Shown: positions 16,130-26,266, numbered from the stretch's first letter. The stretch is DNA of 39,376 nucleotides from Candidatus Mucispirillum faecigallinarum (GCA_019116905.1 DXAQ01000004.1:1-39376), one strand, 5' to 3'. Made by a program: numbers and translations. Notes: generated from the sequence alone by a model not told the origin.

Positions 16130-16261
16130 ATTATTTTTTACCTCAGATTATTATAATCATATAAACAGCTATGTACAAACAACCATTTAACATAATATCA
16201 TATTCCATAAAAAAATTAAAGATATTATTTGTATAAACTATGCATAAATATGCTTTTTGTC

Positions 16262-16290
16262 TTGAAGTTTATATAATGAATGGTTATAAA
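16262..16290 (+). promoter_or_regulatory. Promoter of the small lipoprotein gene
   Basis: TTGAAG (16262-16267), a 17-bp spacer and TATAAA (16285-16290) lie 18 bp before the ATG. AGAAGGA sits right at the expected transcript start, giving a very short leader. Confidence 0.55.
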
Positions 16291-16308
16291 AATAGTAAGA
16301 AGGATTAA

Positions 16309-16752
16309 ATGATAAGAAAACTTTGTTATATTTTTATATTTATAATTATCTTTTTATTTTACGGCTGCTCAAGTAATACGCCGGAATATGCAGTTAATAA
16401 CATTATTTCTGCATATAATAATAAAGATATTGAAAGCTTTTGGAATAATATACTGCCTGATGACAGGTATGCAGTTTCAAGCAGTCTAATATCAAACATT
16501 AATAATCAGGATTTATTTTATATGATAGCACCGGTTTTAGATAAGGATAATGTTTCTCCTGATAATATAAGTGCAGAAGAATATATATATGGCAGTTTCA
16601 GAATTATTTTAGGCGATAAAGATATGGAGCTTATTAAACTAAATAAAATAAGTGATTCTTTATATTATGCAGATATAAAAACAGGAGAAAAGCAGATTAT
16701 TATGCCGTTAAAATATTTTAACGGCAGCTGGTATATGAGTATAAAAAAATAG
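16309..16752 (+). CDS. Small lipoprotein, possibly NTF2/DUF4878-like
   Basis: 147 aa. The N-terminus is a lipoprotein signal with a long Ile/Phe core and a lipobox ending FYGC (Cys20). The mature part starts SSNTPEYAVNNIISAYNNKDIESFWNNIL, which resembles the opening helix of small NTF2-like lipoproteins (DUF4878), and ends with strands (YYADIKTGEKQIIMPL, GSWYMSIKK) that suit that fold. The assignment is tentative. AGAAGGA precedes the ATG. It is the only plus-strand gene between the two hybrid kinases, and its stop is separated by one base from the convergent lpxI stop. Confidence 0.72.
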   Translation: MIRKLCYIFIFIIIFLFYGCSSNTPEYAVNNIISAYNNKDIESFWNNILPDDRYAVSSSLISNINNQDLFYMIAPVLDKDNVSPDNISAEEYIYGSFRIILGDKDMELIKLNKISDSLYYADIKTGEKQIIMPLKYFNGSWYMSIKK

Positions 16753-16753
16753 A

Positions 16754-17581
16754 TTATATTTCATCTTTGCTTACTGCTGTAAAAATCAGATTATGTTCAT
16801 CTGCATACTCTATGCATTTTTCCATATCAACAACTATTGTTTCTCCGCTTTCCATAACAAGACCAAGCCCGCCATTCTCTGCGATATTTCTTAATGTATC
16901 AAGTCCAACAGTAGGTAAATCAAACCTTTCATCCTGATATGCTTTACCTGTTTTTATACATATTGATTTTCCTTTGCCAAGTTTTGAGCCTCTTGCAAAA
17001 GTAATGTCTGTGCCTTCTGCACTTTCAACTGCCATAATGCCCTCACGGCTTATTACAATAGACTGACCTAAATCAAGATAACCTATATGCTTTGCAAATA
17101 AAAAACCTTCTTTTACAATATCCTGCAGTCCTTCATCAATATAAGACCTTTTAGAAAACTGTCTGCTTTTTGGTATAATAGATGAATAGACTTCTTTCTG
17201 AGAAAGCATTTCTATATTGATTTTTTTCATTTCATTTATAATAGCAAGGTTAATAGAATCGGTACTTTTTAATGATATTTTTGCAAGTATAAGCAGTGCT
17301 TTTAAATCAAACCTTGTGCTGTGCAGCAGTTTTATTTCTACTTTTCCAGAAAGCAGTGCGTGAGTAATTTTATGTTTTTTTAATGTTTTAAGCATTTTAC
17401 CTGCAAGCCCTACGCTGTATTCATAATAGTAATCAGCAAGCTCTTTTAATTCTTCATTTAAAGTACAGCTTTCTTTTAAGGCTATTATTAAAAGTTCATC
17501 GCCTTTTTCTTTAATATATTTTGCTCCTATTAAAGGCAGTGAGCCATATCCTGCAATTATTGCTACTTTTCTTTTTTCCAT
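16754..17581 (-). CDS. lpxI: UDP-2,3-diacylglucosamine diphosphatase LpxI
   Basis: 275 aa, the usual size for LpxI (DUF1009). It hydrolyses UDP-2,3-diacyl-GlcN to lipid X in lipid A synthesis and replaces LpxH in many lineages. The N-terminal domain opens VAIIAGYGSLPLI. The C-terminal domain has GQSIVISREGIMAVESAEGTD, a RGSKLG stretch, KTGKAYQDERFDLPTVG (the Asp-rich catalytic region) and GLGLVMESGETIV. AAGGAA precedes the ATG. It begins 14 bp after the stop of a hybrid kinase gene on the same strand, so they likely share a transcript. It complements the lipid A and core genes at the start of the window. Confidence 0.92.
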   Translation of the reverse strand: MEKRKVAIIAGYGSLPLIGAKYIKEKGDELLIIALKESCTLNEELKELADYYYEYSVGLAGKMLKTLKKHKITHALLSGKVEIKLLHSTRFDLKALLILAKISLKSTDSINLAIINEMKKINIEMLSQKEVYSSIIPKSRQFSKRSYIDEGLQDIVKEGFLFAKHIGYLDLGQSIVISREGIMAVESAEGTDITFARGSKLGKGKSICIKTGKAYQDERFDLPTVGLDTLRNIAENGGLGLVMESGETIVVDMEKCIEYADEHNLIFTAVSKDEI

Positions 17582-17595
17582 TTTTTTCCTTATAT

Positions 17596-20154
17596 TTAAA
17601 TATTTACTTTATTTTTAATAAGCTTAACAATTGTGCCATAAAGCTGAGGCAGATTAACAGGTTTTGCTAAATGCTCATTCATTCCAGCCTCCAGCGATGC
17701 TGCCACATCTTCTTCAAAAACATTAGCACTTAAAGCGATAATAGGCACAGTCTTTGCATCACTTCTATCAAGGTTTCTTATATCTTTTGCAGTTTCAAGT
17801 CCGTTAAGTACTGGCATTTGAATATCAATAATTAGTATATCAAATGTGCCTTCTTTTGAGTTTTTAAATGTGTTTACTGCTTCAAGCCCGTTAAATGTTT
17901 GTGTAACATTAATATTTTTAAGTTTTAAAAGCTCTGTTAATATCTGCATATTTACTACATTATCTTCTGCTACAAGCACATTAAGCCCAGATAAGCTTTC
18001 GTTATCTATATTATCATTTTTATTATCTACATCTTGGTTTAAAGTATTAGATTTCATAACTTCAAAAGGAAGTGTTATTATTACTTTTGTCCCTTTTTCA
18101 TACTGGCTTTCAATTTTAATATCGCCATTCATGTGTTTTACCTGACCATTAACAATAGAAAGCCCAAGCCCTGCACCTGTAATATTTTTTGTATCATTTC
18201 TATTTTCCCTGTTAAATGGTGTAAAAATAGTCTTTAAGAAATCTTCACTCATACCAATTCCATTATCTTCAATAATAAACTGAAATCGTGGTATGGAAGG
18301 CACAGTGTTTTCCTGCACAGTAAATTTTATTATGCCATTATCTTTTGTATATTTAAATGCATTTGATAATATATTGCTTAATATATGCATCAATGTATTG
18401 GCATCACCTTTAATATTTTTATGTGTTACATTAAAATCTACTATAAACTTTTTATTATCTCTTTCTGCAACAGTGTGGAAAAGGCTGCAGATTTCATTTA
18501 TTTTATTTTCAAGATTAAATTCAACAAGGCTGTAATCAAGCGCTTTACTTTCAGACTGGGCCATTTCTAAAAAGTTGCTGATTAATGTTAAAAGCTGTGA
18601 GCCTGAAATTTTAATCTTTTCAATATAATCAAGCAGTTTTTGCCTGTCATCAATATTTAAAGCCATTAATTCAGATATACCAATAATGCAGTTTAAAGGT
18701 GTGCGCATATCGTTGGAAACACTTGAATAAAGAATACGTTTTGCTGCTGCACTTTCTTTTAAAGCTTCCACCGCTTCTTCTAAAAGTTCAATATGGGCAA
18801 GTTCCTGTTCCCTTTCAATGCCACATTCCTTAAAACAAAGCAGTATATTTTCTTTTGATATTGCTTTATTTCTAATAATTCTTATATTTATCCATTTATT
18901 TTCACCGTTATCAATTTTATGGAAATATTTATCCATATTAAAGCTGCTGCTTTTTGACATTGATTTTAACCTTTCCAGTGAAAATGTATCTATAAATTCT
19001 TCTTTAGATGCTTCATCAAGAGTATCAACATATTTCTTAAAAAAATCTTCATACATTCCATTAGGGCGTATTCTGCATACGCTGCCTGTACTTCTTACAA
19101 TGCTGTATGTATTATTTTCAAGATTAACCCTGTATATGCAGTAATAAATATATCCAAGCATATCAACAGTGCTGTCAGAATCATCTGCACGTTTTTTTAG
19201 ATAATAACCATCAATGTATGAAATAGTTACTGCAAAAGCAAGCATAATGAAAATAATAATATATTTTGAATACTCATCTTCAATAGCAGAATGCATAACG
19301 TTATCATCTATAACTGTTATGGAATAATATTTAGTCCGTGGGTTTTGTCTATAAAATATAGAATACTTGTTGCCATTAACATACTCCATTTTAAAAAAGC
19401 CATATCTATTATGGGATTCTAAAATATTTTGTTTTATGCCGCTTAAAAATTCACTGTATTCATTAATTGATTTATTATCTTTTGAGTAAAAGGCAATCAT
19501 TTCACCTTTATCATCTATTAAGAAATTCATTTTCGTATCAAGAGTATGCTGATTAAAAAATTTATTTGTGCCAAGTGTATCAGTATGTAAATCAATTGCT
19601 AACACACCTTTATTATCAGGCAGGCTTATTGAGGCAGTAGCCACATACCTTTTAGTAATCATATCCTGATACACTTCTGAAAATACAGGCGTTCCTGGAT
19701 TCTTTATGGCATTTGTATACCATACTCTGTTTTTATAATTATTTTTTTCCCCTGTTTCTAAAATATCGCCATACTCTCTATCTACAAACATATTATCATT
19801 AGCAAAATAAACATTAATATCCTGCAGAAATAATGTTCTCCTTAAATGTTCATAATAAGTATTAAGCCATTTTATATAATCATCTTTTGTGGCGTTATTT
19901 GCAATGTATGTAATAAGTTCATCTGATGCAGTCTGTAATGAATATGAATAAAGCTGAGAAAGAAATGTTGTTTTTGTATAAAGCAGTTCAAGTGTATTTA
20001 TTCCTACATTTTCAATCCTTTGATTGATTTTTTCCTGATATGCAACGCGACTGAATGTAAAAATAATACCTGTAATAGCAATAAAAACAGCAAAAAAGAT
20101 TAATGCTCTGTATGAACTTGTAAAGCGTAATCTGTTTATTTTTTCCTTTCCCAT
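17596..20154 (-). CDS. Hybrid kinase paralogue without the phospho-accepting histidine
   Basis: 852 aa, same domain order as the kinase at 13556-16129 and clearly its paralogue: membrane helix (about 15-33), Cache-type periplasmic sensor (GVLAIDLHTDTLG), second helix (about 290-312), linker, HisKA, HATPase and receiver. The H-box reads YSSVSNDMRTPLNCIIGI: Asn481 (codon AAC) replaces the His (CAC in the paralogue). The ATP-binding motifs look intact (SNILSNAFKYT, DNGIGM, GAGLGLSIV), as does the receiver (LIIDIQMPVLNG, AEDNVVNMQ). It cannot autophosphorylate in the usual way, but could bind ATP, heterodimerise with the paralogue, or have its receiver phosphorylated by another kinase. GAGG precedes the ATG; lpxI follows 14 bp downstream. 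Confidence 0.93.
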   Translation of the reverse strand: MGKEKINRLRFTSSYRALIFFAVFIAITGIIFTFSRVAYQEKINQRIENVGINTLELLYTKTTFLSQLYSYSLQTASDELITYIANNATKDDYIKWLNTYYEHLRRTLFLQDINVYFANDNMFVDREYGDILETGEKNNYKNRVWYTNAIKNPGTPVFSEVYQDMITKRYVATASISLPDNKGVLAIDLHTDTLGTNKFFNQHTLDTKMNFLIDDKGEMIAFYSKDNKSINEYSEFLSGIKQNILESHNRYGFFKMEYVNGNKYSIFYRQNPRTKYYSITVIDDNVMHSAIEDEYSKYIIIFIMLAFAVTISYIDGYYLKKRADDSDSTVDMLGYIYYCIYRVNLENNTYSIVRSTGSVCRIRPNGMYEDFFKKYVDTLDEASKEEFIDTFSLERLKSMSKSSSFNMDKYFHKIDNGENKWINIRIIRNKAISKENILLCFKECGIEREQELAHIELLEEAVEALKESAAAKRILYSSVSNDMRTPLNCIIGISELMALNIDDRQKLLDYIEKIKISGSQLLTLISNFLEMAQSESKALDYSLVEFNLENKINEICSLFHTVAERDNKKFIVDFNVTHKNIKGDANTLMHILSNILSNAFKYTKDNGIIKFTVQENTVPSIPRFQFIIEDNGIGMSEDFLKTIFTPFNRENRNDTKNITGAGLGLSIVNGQVKHMNGDIKIESQYEKGTKVIITLPFEVMKSNTLNQDVDNKNDNIDNESLSGLNVLVAEDNVVNMQILTELLKLKNINVTQTFNGLEAVNTFKNSKEGTFDILIIDIQMPVLNGLETAKDIRNLDRSDAKTVPIIALSANVFEEDVAASLEAGMNEHLAKPVNLPQLYGTIVKLIKNKVNI

Positions 20155-20199
20155 ATAAACCTCAAACTACTCTTTATAACTTCTGCTTTGTAGATAGGC

Positions 20200-20226
20200 A
20201 TTCCCCTTTTTAAAAAAAAGGGGAAT
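20200..20226. terminator. Inverted repeat between guaA and the hybrid kinase, possible terminator
   Basis: ATTCCCC (20200-20206) pairs with GGGGAAT (20220-20226), and the T5/A8 tracts between them extend the stem to about 12 bp with an A3 loop. It lies 31 bp downstream of the guaA stop and is likely to end or attenuate the guaA transcript, although no long T tail follows on the minus strand. Confidence 0.5.
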
Positions 20227-20256
20227 ATTATAAATAATATTTATTTTTCTATGTGA

Positions 20257-21795
20257 TTACAGCCATTCAACAGTTGCAGGTGGTTTAGTAGTAATATCAT
20301 AGACTACTCTGTTAATACCGCGAACTTCATTTACGATTCTATTAGATGTTTTAGCAAGTACTTCATGTGGAATACGAGCCCATTCAGCAGTCATAAAGTC
20401 AGAAGTAATAACTGCGCGCAGACCAACTGTATAGTAATATGTTCTAGAATCGCCCATAACACCAACAGAGCGCATATCTGTTAAAGCAGCAAAATACTGG
20501 CTTATTTCTTTATCAAGCCCCGCATTAGCTATTTCCTCCCTAAAAATAGCATCAGCGTCCTGCAGAATGGCAACTTTATCTGCAGTGATTTTGCCAATAA
20601 TCCTAACCCCTAAACCAGGACCAGGGAAAGGCTGCCTCATAACAAGGCTTTCAGGTAACCCTAAATCAATACCTACACGGCGGACTTCATCTTTAAAAAG
20701 CTCTCTTAAAGGCTCTATTAACCCTTTAAAGTCCATGTGTTCTGGCAGGCCGCCAACATTATGGTGGCTTTTAATCATTGCAGAGCTGCCAGCACCGCTT
20801 TCTATAACATCAGGGTAAATTGTGCCTTGTACAAGATAATCAACAGAGCCAAGTTTTTTAGCTTCTTCTTCAAATACAGCAATAAATTCATTGCCTATAA
20901 TTTTGCGTTTCTGTTCAGGGTCTTCCACATCTTTCAGTTTTGATAAAAATCTTTCCCCAGCATTAACTCTTATTAAGTTTAAGCCGAATTTTGAAAATAT
21001 TTTTTCTACTTCGTCCCCTTCGTTTTTTCTTAAAAGTCCATGGTCTACAAATACACATGTTAACCTGTCCCCAATAGCTTTTTGAACTAAAAGGGCAGCA
21101 ACAGAAGAATCAACTCCGCCGCTTAATGCGCATAGTGCTTTCCCATTTCCTGCTTTTTCTCTAATTTTAGCAATGGCATCATCAATAAATGATGACATTT
21201 TCCAATCCCCTTTAAAACCGCATATATCAAAAAGGAATGTTTTAATCATATCAATACCGCGGATAGAGTTTGTAACTTCCGGGTGGAACTGAACAGCATA
21301 AAGTTTTTTACTGTTATTTTCCATTGCTGCAACAGGGCAGTTATCAGTTTTTGCGCTGACATTAAAACCCTCAGGGGCAGTTTTAATATAATCAGTATGG
21401 CTCATCCATGTGGCAGTAGTTTCTTCCACATTAGGTGATTTAAAAAGCACGGCGTTTTTATCAACATGCACCATAGTAGAGCCGTATTCAGGTGAGCCGC
21501 TTCTTTCCACATATCCGCCAAGAGTTTTTGCCATAAGCTGAGCACCATAGCATATACCAAGCACAGGAAGCCCCATATCAAATATGGCTTTATCACACTG
21601 AGGGGCATTTTCTTCATATACACTTGCAGGACCGCCTGAAAGGATAATTGCCTTATACCCCTTTTCACGAATACGTTCAGGGCTTGAAGTATAGCTTAAT
21701 ATTTCACTAAATACTCCACACTCCCTTGTTCTTCTGGCAATCAGTTTGCTGTACTGGCCGCCAAAATCAAGAATAAGTATTTTTTCTAAATCCAT
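20257..21795 (-). CDS. guaA: GMP synthase (glutamine-hydrolysing)
   Basis: 512 aa, a full-length two-domain enzyme. It converts XMP to GMP using ATP and glutamine. The class I glutaminase domain has [11 protein letters not shown] and the nucleophile elbow GICYGAQ (Cys82), with the His-Glu pair in QFHPEVTNS. The ATP-pyrophosphatase domain starts with [14 protein letters not shown], followed by the C-terminal dimerisation domain ending [11 protein letters not shown], the standard GuaA terminus. GGAG lies upstream of the ATG. It is divergent from pyrG, another glutamine amidotransferase of nucleotide synthesis, across a 176-bp promoter region. Confidence 0.97.
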   Translation of the reverse strand: MDLEKILILDFGGQYSKLIARRTRECGVFSEILSYTSSPERIREKGYKAIILSGGPASVYEENAPQCDKAIFDMGLPVLGICYGAQLMAKTLGGYVERSGSPEYGSTMVHVDKNAVLFKSPNVEETTATWMSHTDYIKTAPEGFNVSAKTDNCPVAAMENNSKKLYAVQFHPEVTNSIRGIDMIKTFLFDICGFKGDWKMSSFIDDAIAKIREKAGNGKALCALSGGVDSSVAALLVQKAIGDRLTCVFVDHGLLRKNEGDEVEKIFSKFGLNLIRVNAGERFLSKLKDVEDPEQKRKIIGNEFIAVFEEEAKKLGSVDYLVQGTIYPDVIESGAGSSAMIKSHHNVGGLPEHMDFKGLIEPLRELFKDEVRRVGIDLGLPESLVMRQPFPGPGLGVRIIGKITADKVAILQDADAIFREEIANAGLDKEISQYFAALTDMRSVGVMGDSRTYYYTVGLRAVITSDFMTAEWARIPHEVLAKTSNRIVNEVRGINRVVYDITTKPPATVEWL

Positions 21796-21814
21796 AAAAG
21801 TTTATTCTCCAAAC

Positions 21815-21842
21815 ATTATAGCTTTACCGCTACTATTTTCAC
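21815..21842 (-). promoter_or_regulatory. Candidate guaA promoter
   Basis: On the minus strand GTGAAA (21842-21837), a 16-bp spacer and a perfect TATAAT (21820-21815) lie 19 bp before the guaA ATG. A second -10-like TATAGT occurs further upstream in the same 176-bp divergent region. Confidence 0.45.
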
Positions 21843-21902
21843 TATAACAAATAATTCATTTTTTTGCATTAAAAATATTTGATTATTTACTAAAATTATT
21901 AT

Positions 21903-21931
21903 TTGAAGAAAATTTTTATATATGATATAGT
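21903..21931 (+). promoter_or_regulatory. Candidate pyrG promoter
   Basis: TTGAAG (21903-21908), a 17-bp spacer and TATAGT (21926-21931) give a leader of about 34 bases with GAGGA ahead of the ATG. The pyrimidine-dependent attenuator known in Gram-positives was not seen. Confidence 0.55.
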
Positions 21932-21971
21932 AACAAGATAATTATAAATTTATACGAGGAAACAATCATTT

Positions 21972-23546
21972 ATGACTAAGTGGATATTTGTTACAGGCGG
22001 CGTTGCCAGCTCATTAGGTAAGGGAGTATCTGGTGCCAGTGTTGGTAAATTATTACAATTAAACGGGTTTAGTGCAGCAATGGCTAAGTTTGACCCTTAT
22101 TTTAATGTAGACCCAGGCACAATGAACCCATACCAGCACGGCGAAGTTTATGTAGCTTCTGACGGAGCTGAAACAGACTTAGATTTAGGCTACTATGAAA
22201 GGTTTCTTGGTATGAAAACTACTAAGGATAATACAAATACATCTGGCGATATATATAAAACAGTTATAGAAAGGGAAATCAGAGGTCAGTATAACGGTAA
22301 TACTGTGCAGGTTATCCCTCACATTACTGATGAAATCAAGCACCGTATTAATAAATTTGACGGCAAAGTTGATATAGCTTTAATAGAAATAGGCGGTACT
22401 GTTGGTGATATTGAGGGGCTGCCATTTTTAGAGGCTATCAGGCAGTTTACTCTTGAAAAAGGTAAAGGAAATGTTTTACATATTCACTTAACTCTTGTGC
22501 CTTTTATAGGCGCTGCTATGGAGCTTAAAACTAAACCTACGCAGCATTCTGTTGCAAAACTCAGGGAATCAGGAATTATGCCTGATATTATTATCTGCCG
22601 CAGTGAAAAGCATTTAGATGATGATGTTAAGAAAAAAATAGCGCTTTTCTGCAACGTTCGCAGAGAGGCTGTTATGGAGGCTACTGACTGCCCGTCAATT
22701 TACCAGATACCAGAATCTTTTTATAATCAAGGGGTAGATAAACTTGTTATGAAAATGTTAAACCTTACTCCTAAAAAAGAGTTTGACACTTCCTGGTTTA
22801 ACATAGTTAAAAAAGACTTAACAAAAACTGCCCGCATAGCTGTAATAGGTAAATATACAGGTATGAAAGATGCATATAAATCAATTGCAGAATCTTTATA
22901 TCTTGCAGGGCTGCATAAAGGTATAAAAGTAGAAGATGTATATTTTGAAGCAGAAGACCCTGAATTATTAAATAAAATAAAAGGTTTTGACGGTATATTA
23001 ATCCCCGGCGGCTATGGTTATAGAGGTGTAGAAGGAAAAATCTCTGCTATAACTTATGCAAGGGAAAATAATATCCCATTTTTTGGAATCTGCCTTGGTA
23101 TGCAGTGCGCAGTAATTGAGGCAGCAAGAAATTTAGCAGGTATAAAAGATGCAACTTCCGGCGAATTTGACAGTAATGCAAAAAATCAGGTAATAGCAAT
23201 GCTTAACGAACAGCGTTCCATAGTAAATATTGGCGGCACTCAGCGTGTTGGGGAATACAGCGCTAAAATCAAAAAAGGAACACTTGCATATAAACTCTAT
23301 GGCACAGAAGATATTGTAGAACGCCACAGGCACAGATATGAATTTAACCCAGAATATGCAGAACAGCTTGAAAAAGCAGGGCTTAAAATATCAGCTTATC
23401 ATGACAGCCTGCCAGAAATAGTGGAAATAGAAAGCCACCCATTTTTTATAGGCTGCCAGTTTCACCCAGAGTTTGCTTCAAGTGTAGATAAACCGCATCC
23501 AGTGTTTTCAGGCTTTGTTGAAGCCTGCGTGAAAAACCATAAGTAA
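21972..23546 (+). CDS. pyrG: CTP synthase
   Basis: 524 aa, slightly shorter than the usual 535-545. It aminates UTP to CTP using glutamine and ATP. The synthetase domain opens FVTGGVASSLGKGVSGAS (P-loop), then DPYFNVDPGTMNPYQHGEV and EIGGTVGDIEGLPFLEA. The glutaminase domain has PGGYGYRGVEGK, the nucleophile FGICLGMQ and the catalytic QFHPEF near the C-terminus. It is followed 19 bp later by glmS, so the two glutamine-dependent enzymes are probably one operon, together with the TIM-barrel gene behind them. Confidence 0.97.
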   Translation: MTKWIFVTGGVASSLGKGVSGASVGKLLQLNGFSAAMAKFDPYFNVDPGTMNPYQHGEVYVASDGAETDLDLGYYERFLGMKTTKDNTNTSGDIYKTVIEREIRGQYNGNTVQVIPHITDEIKHRINKFDGKVDIALIEIGGTVGDIEGLPFLEAIRQFTLEKGKGNVLHIHLTLVPFIGAAMELKTKPTQHSVAKLRESGIMPDIIICRSEKHLDDDVKKKIALFCNVRREAVMEATDCPSIYQIPESFYNQGVDKLVMKMLNLTPKKEFDTSWFNIVKKDLTKTARIAVIGKYTGMKDAYKSIAESLYLAGLHKGIKVEDVYFEAEDPELLNKIKGFDGILIPGGYGYRGVEGKISAITYARENNIPFFGICLGMQCAVIEAARNLAGIKDATSGEFDSNAKNQVIAMLNEQRSIVNIGGTQRVGEYSAKIKKGTLAYKLYGTEDIVERHRHRYEFNPEYAEQLEKAGLKISAYHDSLPEIVEIESHPFFIGCQFHPEFASSVDKPHPVFSGFVEACVKNHK

Positions 23547-23565
23547 ATTATATTGGAGTATAAAT

Positions 23566-25404
23566 ATGTGTGGAATAGTAGGATATACAGGAAGAAAGGA
23601 AAGTGCACCTATTTTAATCGCAGGATTAAAAGCACTTGAATATAGAGGATACGATTCTGCAGGGCTTGCAGTAGAAGAAAAAGACGGTATAAAAATAGTC
23701 AAATCTGTTGGTAAAGTTTCAGCTTTAAAAAGTGAAGTATCTAATTATACGCTGCACGGCACAACAGGTATCGCTCATACCAGGTGGGCAACCCATGGAA
23801 AACCGTCTACAATTAATTCTCACCCACATTCAGACTGTTTAGGTGAAATAGCAGTTGTCCATAACGGTATAATAGAAAATTATCAGGCATTAAAAGATGA
23901 GCTTATAAAAAAAGGCCATACATTTAAATCAGAAACAGATACAGAAGTAATTGCGCATTTATTAGAGGAAAAACTAAAATCAGTAAATTCTGATTATGAA
24001 AATGAATTTTTAAAAGCAGCAGCAGAAGTAACAAAAATGCTTGAAGGAAGTTACGCTTTAGGGCTGCTTTGGAAAAAAGCACCAAATATGATAATAGGCA
24101 GCCGCGTTAAAAGCCCACTTGTATGCGGAGCAGGTGAAAATGAAAATTTTCTTGGCTCAGATGTTTCTGCCTTTAACCAGTGGACAAGAAATGCCATTTA
24201 TTTAGATGATTACGATATTGTAGTATTAAAAGAAAATGAAATAAAAATATATGACAGGCAGCTGCATGAAAAATATTATAATATAATAGAATTAGAGCAG
24301 GGCTTGGAGCAGTCAGGTAAAAACGGCTATGAGCATTATATGCTTAAAGAAATCAACGAACAGCCATTTACTGTAAGAAGCACAATAGAGGCAGTATTAA
24401 AAGATATTAATACAGCTTTTGGTATAACAAAAGATGAACTTAAAAATATAAAAAATATATTAATGATAGGCTGCGGCACAGCATACCATGCAACAATGGT
24501 TGCAAAATACTGGGTGGAAGAATTTTGCAATATTCCATGCCAGGCAGAATACGCCTCAGAATATAAATACAGAAAGGCTGCCATGCCTGATGAAACTTTG
24601 GCAGTATTTGTAAGCCAAAGCGGTGAAACAGCAGATACTGTATCAGCTTTAGAAAAAGCTCGCGCTGCAGGATTTAAAACTTTATCAATATGCAATGTGT
24701 TTGGCTCTACTCTTGCAAGAATGAGCGACCATACATTTTATACAAAATGCGGTTCAGAAATAAGTGTAGCATCAACAAAAGCATTTACTGCGCAGCTTGC
24801 AGCATTATTCTCTCTTTCTGTCTTAATTGCAGAATCAGCAGGCAGTATATCAACGGAAAAAAAAGGCAGGCTTTTAAATGAACTGGCAAAACTTCCTGTT
24901 GCAATAGAAACAGCAGTATCAGAAGACGGCAGTATTTCAAAACTTGCAGAAAAATATTATAAAGAAAAAACATTTGTATTTTTAGGCAGAAATGTAAACT
25001 ATCCAATAGCATTAGAAGGTGCTTTAAAACTAAAAGAAATCACATATTTACAGGCAGAAGGTTTCCCTGCTGGTGAAATCAAACACGGACCTATTGCCTT
25101 AATTAATACAGATATGCCAGTTATAAGCATTATGCCTGCAGACAGCCTTTATGATAAAATGGTTAATGCATGCGAAGAAGTTATGGCACGTGGTGCAAAA
25201 GCAATAGCTGTAACAGATGAAAAAGGGTATAAGCTGCTTGAAAACAGGGTTGAAGATGTGATAGTTCTTCCAAATGTAGAAGAATATTTATTTCCTTTTA
25301 TTTCAGTTATTGCACTGCAGCTTTTTGCATACCGCATAGCTAAACTTAATAACAGAGAAATAGACCAGCCTAGAAATCTGGCAAAAAGTGTTACTGTGGA
25401 ATAA
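23566..25404 (+). CDS. glmS: Glucosamine-6-phosphate synthase (isomerising)
   Basis: 612 aa, full length. It makes glucosamine-6-phosphate from fructose-6-phosphate and glutamine, the entry to peptidoglycan and lipid A precursors. The class II glutaminase domain begins MCGIVGYTGRK (Cys2 is the nucleophile after Met removal), with HTRWATHGKPS and SETDTEVIAHL. Two SIS sugar-isomerase domains follow (CGTAYHAT, SQSGETADT, FLGRNVNYPIALEGALKLKE). The C-terminus ends DQPRNLAKSVTVE, the standard ending. No glmS ribozyme was recognised in the 19-bp gap after pyrG. The next gene starts 2 bp after the stop. Confidence 0.97.
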   Translation: MCGIVGYTGRKESAPILIAGLKALEYRGYDSAGLAVEEKDGIKIVKSVGKVSALKSEVSNYTLHGTTGIAHTRWATHGKPSTINSHPHSDCLGEIAVVHNGIIENYQALKDELIKKGHTFKSETDTEVIAHLLEEKLKSVNSDYENEFLKAAAEVTKMLEGSYALGLLWKKAPNMIIGSRVKSPLVCGAGENENFLGSDVSAFNQWTRNAIYLDDYDIVVLKENEIKIYDRQLHEKYYNIIELEQGLEQSGKNGYEHYMLKEINEQPFTVRSTIEAVLKDINTAFGITKDELKNIKNILMIGCGTAYHATMVAKYWVEEFCNIPCQAEYASEYKYRKAAMPDETLAVFVSQSGETADTVSALEKARAAGFKTLSICNVFGSTLARMSDHTFYTKCGSEISVASTKAFTAQLAALFSLSVLIAESAGSISTEKKGRLLNELAKLPVAIETAVSEDGSISKLAEKYYKEKTFVFLGRNVNYPIALEGALKLKEITYLQAEGFPAGEIKHGPIALINTDMPVISIMPADSLYDKMVNACEEVMARGAKAIAVTDEKGYKLLENRVEDVIVLPNVEEYLFPFISVIALQLFAYRIAKLNNREIDQPRNLAKSVTVE

Positions 25405-25406
25405 AT

Positions 25407-26195
25407 ATGCATAAATTTGGTTTAAAGCTCTGGTCTGTAAATAAAAATTATATTGATACAGCTAAAAAACTCTATGATGAAAATATTTATGACTATATAG
25501 AGCTTTATGCCATACCTTCCTCTTTTGATGAATATGCTGCCCTTTGGAAATCATTAAATATACCTTATATTATCCACGGACCACATTTTATGCACGGCAT
25601 TAATTTTTCATTTGAAGATAAATTAAATGATAATATGAAGCTTGCTTATGAAGCCTTAAAATATGCAGACTATCTTAATGCAGATAAGGTAATATTTCAC
25701 CCAGGCATTAAAGGAGATTACAGGCAGACTGCAAAGCAGATAAAAATGATTAATGATGAAAGAATATTAATAGAAAATAAACCATACCATGTGGCAGTAG
25801 AAACTGAAAACCTTTCATTAGACGATGTATGTGTTGGGTATTCTCCTGAGCAGATAAAATATATAATGGAAGAAAGCGGGGCAGGTTTCTGCCTTGATTT
25901 AGGTCATGGCACATGTGCAGCAAACAGCCTGCATATTAACTATCTAGAATTTTTAAAAGAATTTATAAGCCTAAACCCATATATGTATCACATAAGCGAT
26001 GGCGAAATAAATGGCACAACAGATAAACATTATAATATAGGAAAAGGCAGTTATGATTTTCATAAGCTTTTTTCTATTGTCCCAGAAAATTCTATAATGT
26101 CAGTTGAAACTGCAAAATCTTCAAAAGATAATCTTGATGATTTTGTATGTGATATGAAATTATTAAGAGAATACAGCAGAAACATAAATAATTAA
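25407..26195 (+). CDS. Xylose-isomerase-like TIM-barrel (AP endonuclease 2 fold) protein
   Basis: 262 aa. The succession of metal-ligand motifs fits the AP-endonuclease-2/sugar phosphate isomerase superfamily: IHGPHF (about 56-61), VIFHPGIKG (about 94-102), VAVETENLS (about 131-139), FCLDLGHGTC and YHISDGE. The family includes nuclease IV, sugar epimerases and other metal-dependent isomerases. The three-zinc endonuclease IV pattern is incomplete, so a sugar or metabolite isomerase is likelier than a DNA repair enzyme. It begins 2 bp after the glmS stop, so it is translationally coupled; a role near amino-sugar or nucleotide metabolism is possible but unproven. Confidence 0.75.
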   Translation: MHKFGLKLWSVNKNYIDTAKKLYDENIYDYIELYAIPSSFDEYAALWKSLNIPYIIHGPHFMHGINFSFEDKLNDNMKLAYEALKYADYLNADKVIFHPGIKGDYRQTAKQIKMINDERILIENKPYHVAVETENLSLDDVCVGYSPEQIKYIMEESGAGFCLDLGHGTCAANSLHINYLEFLKEFISLNPYMYHISDGEINGTTDKHYNIGKGSYDFHKLFSIVPENSIMSVETAKSSKDNLDDFVCDMKLLREYSRNINN

Positions 26196-26266
26196 TTATT
26201 GCATACATATATTATATAGTATATAATTAAACAAATATCCAATTCAATTATTTATATTAAATATAG

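Noticed and set aside
23547-23565. glmS ribozyme
   Set aside because: The gap before glmS is only 19 bp, and no ribozyme core could fit.
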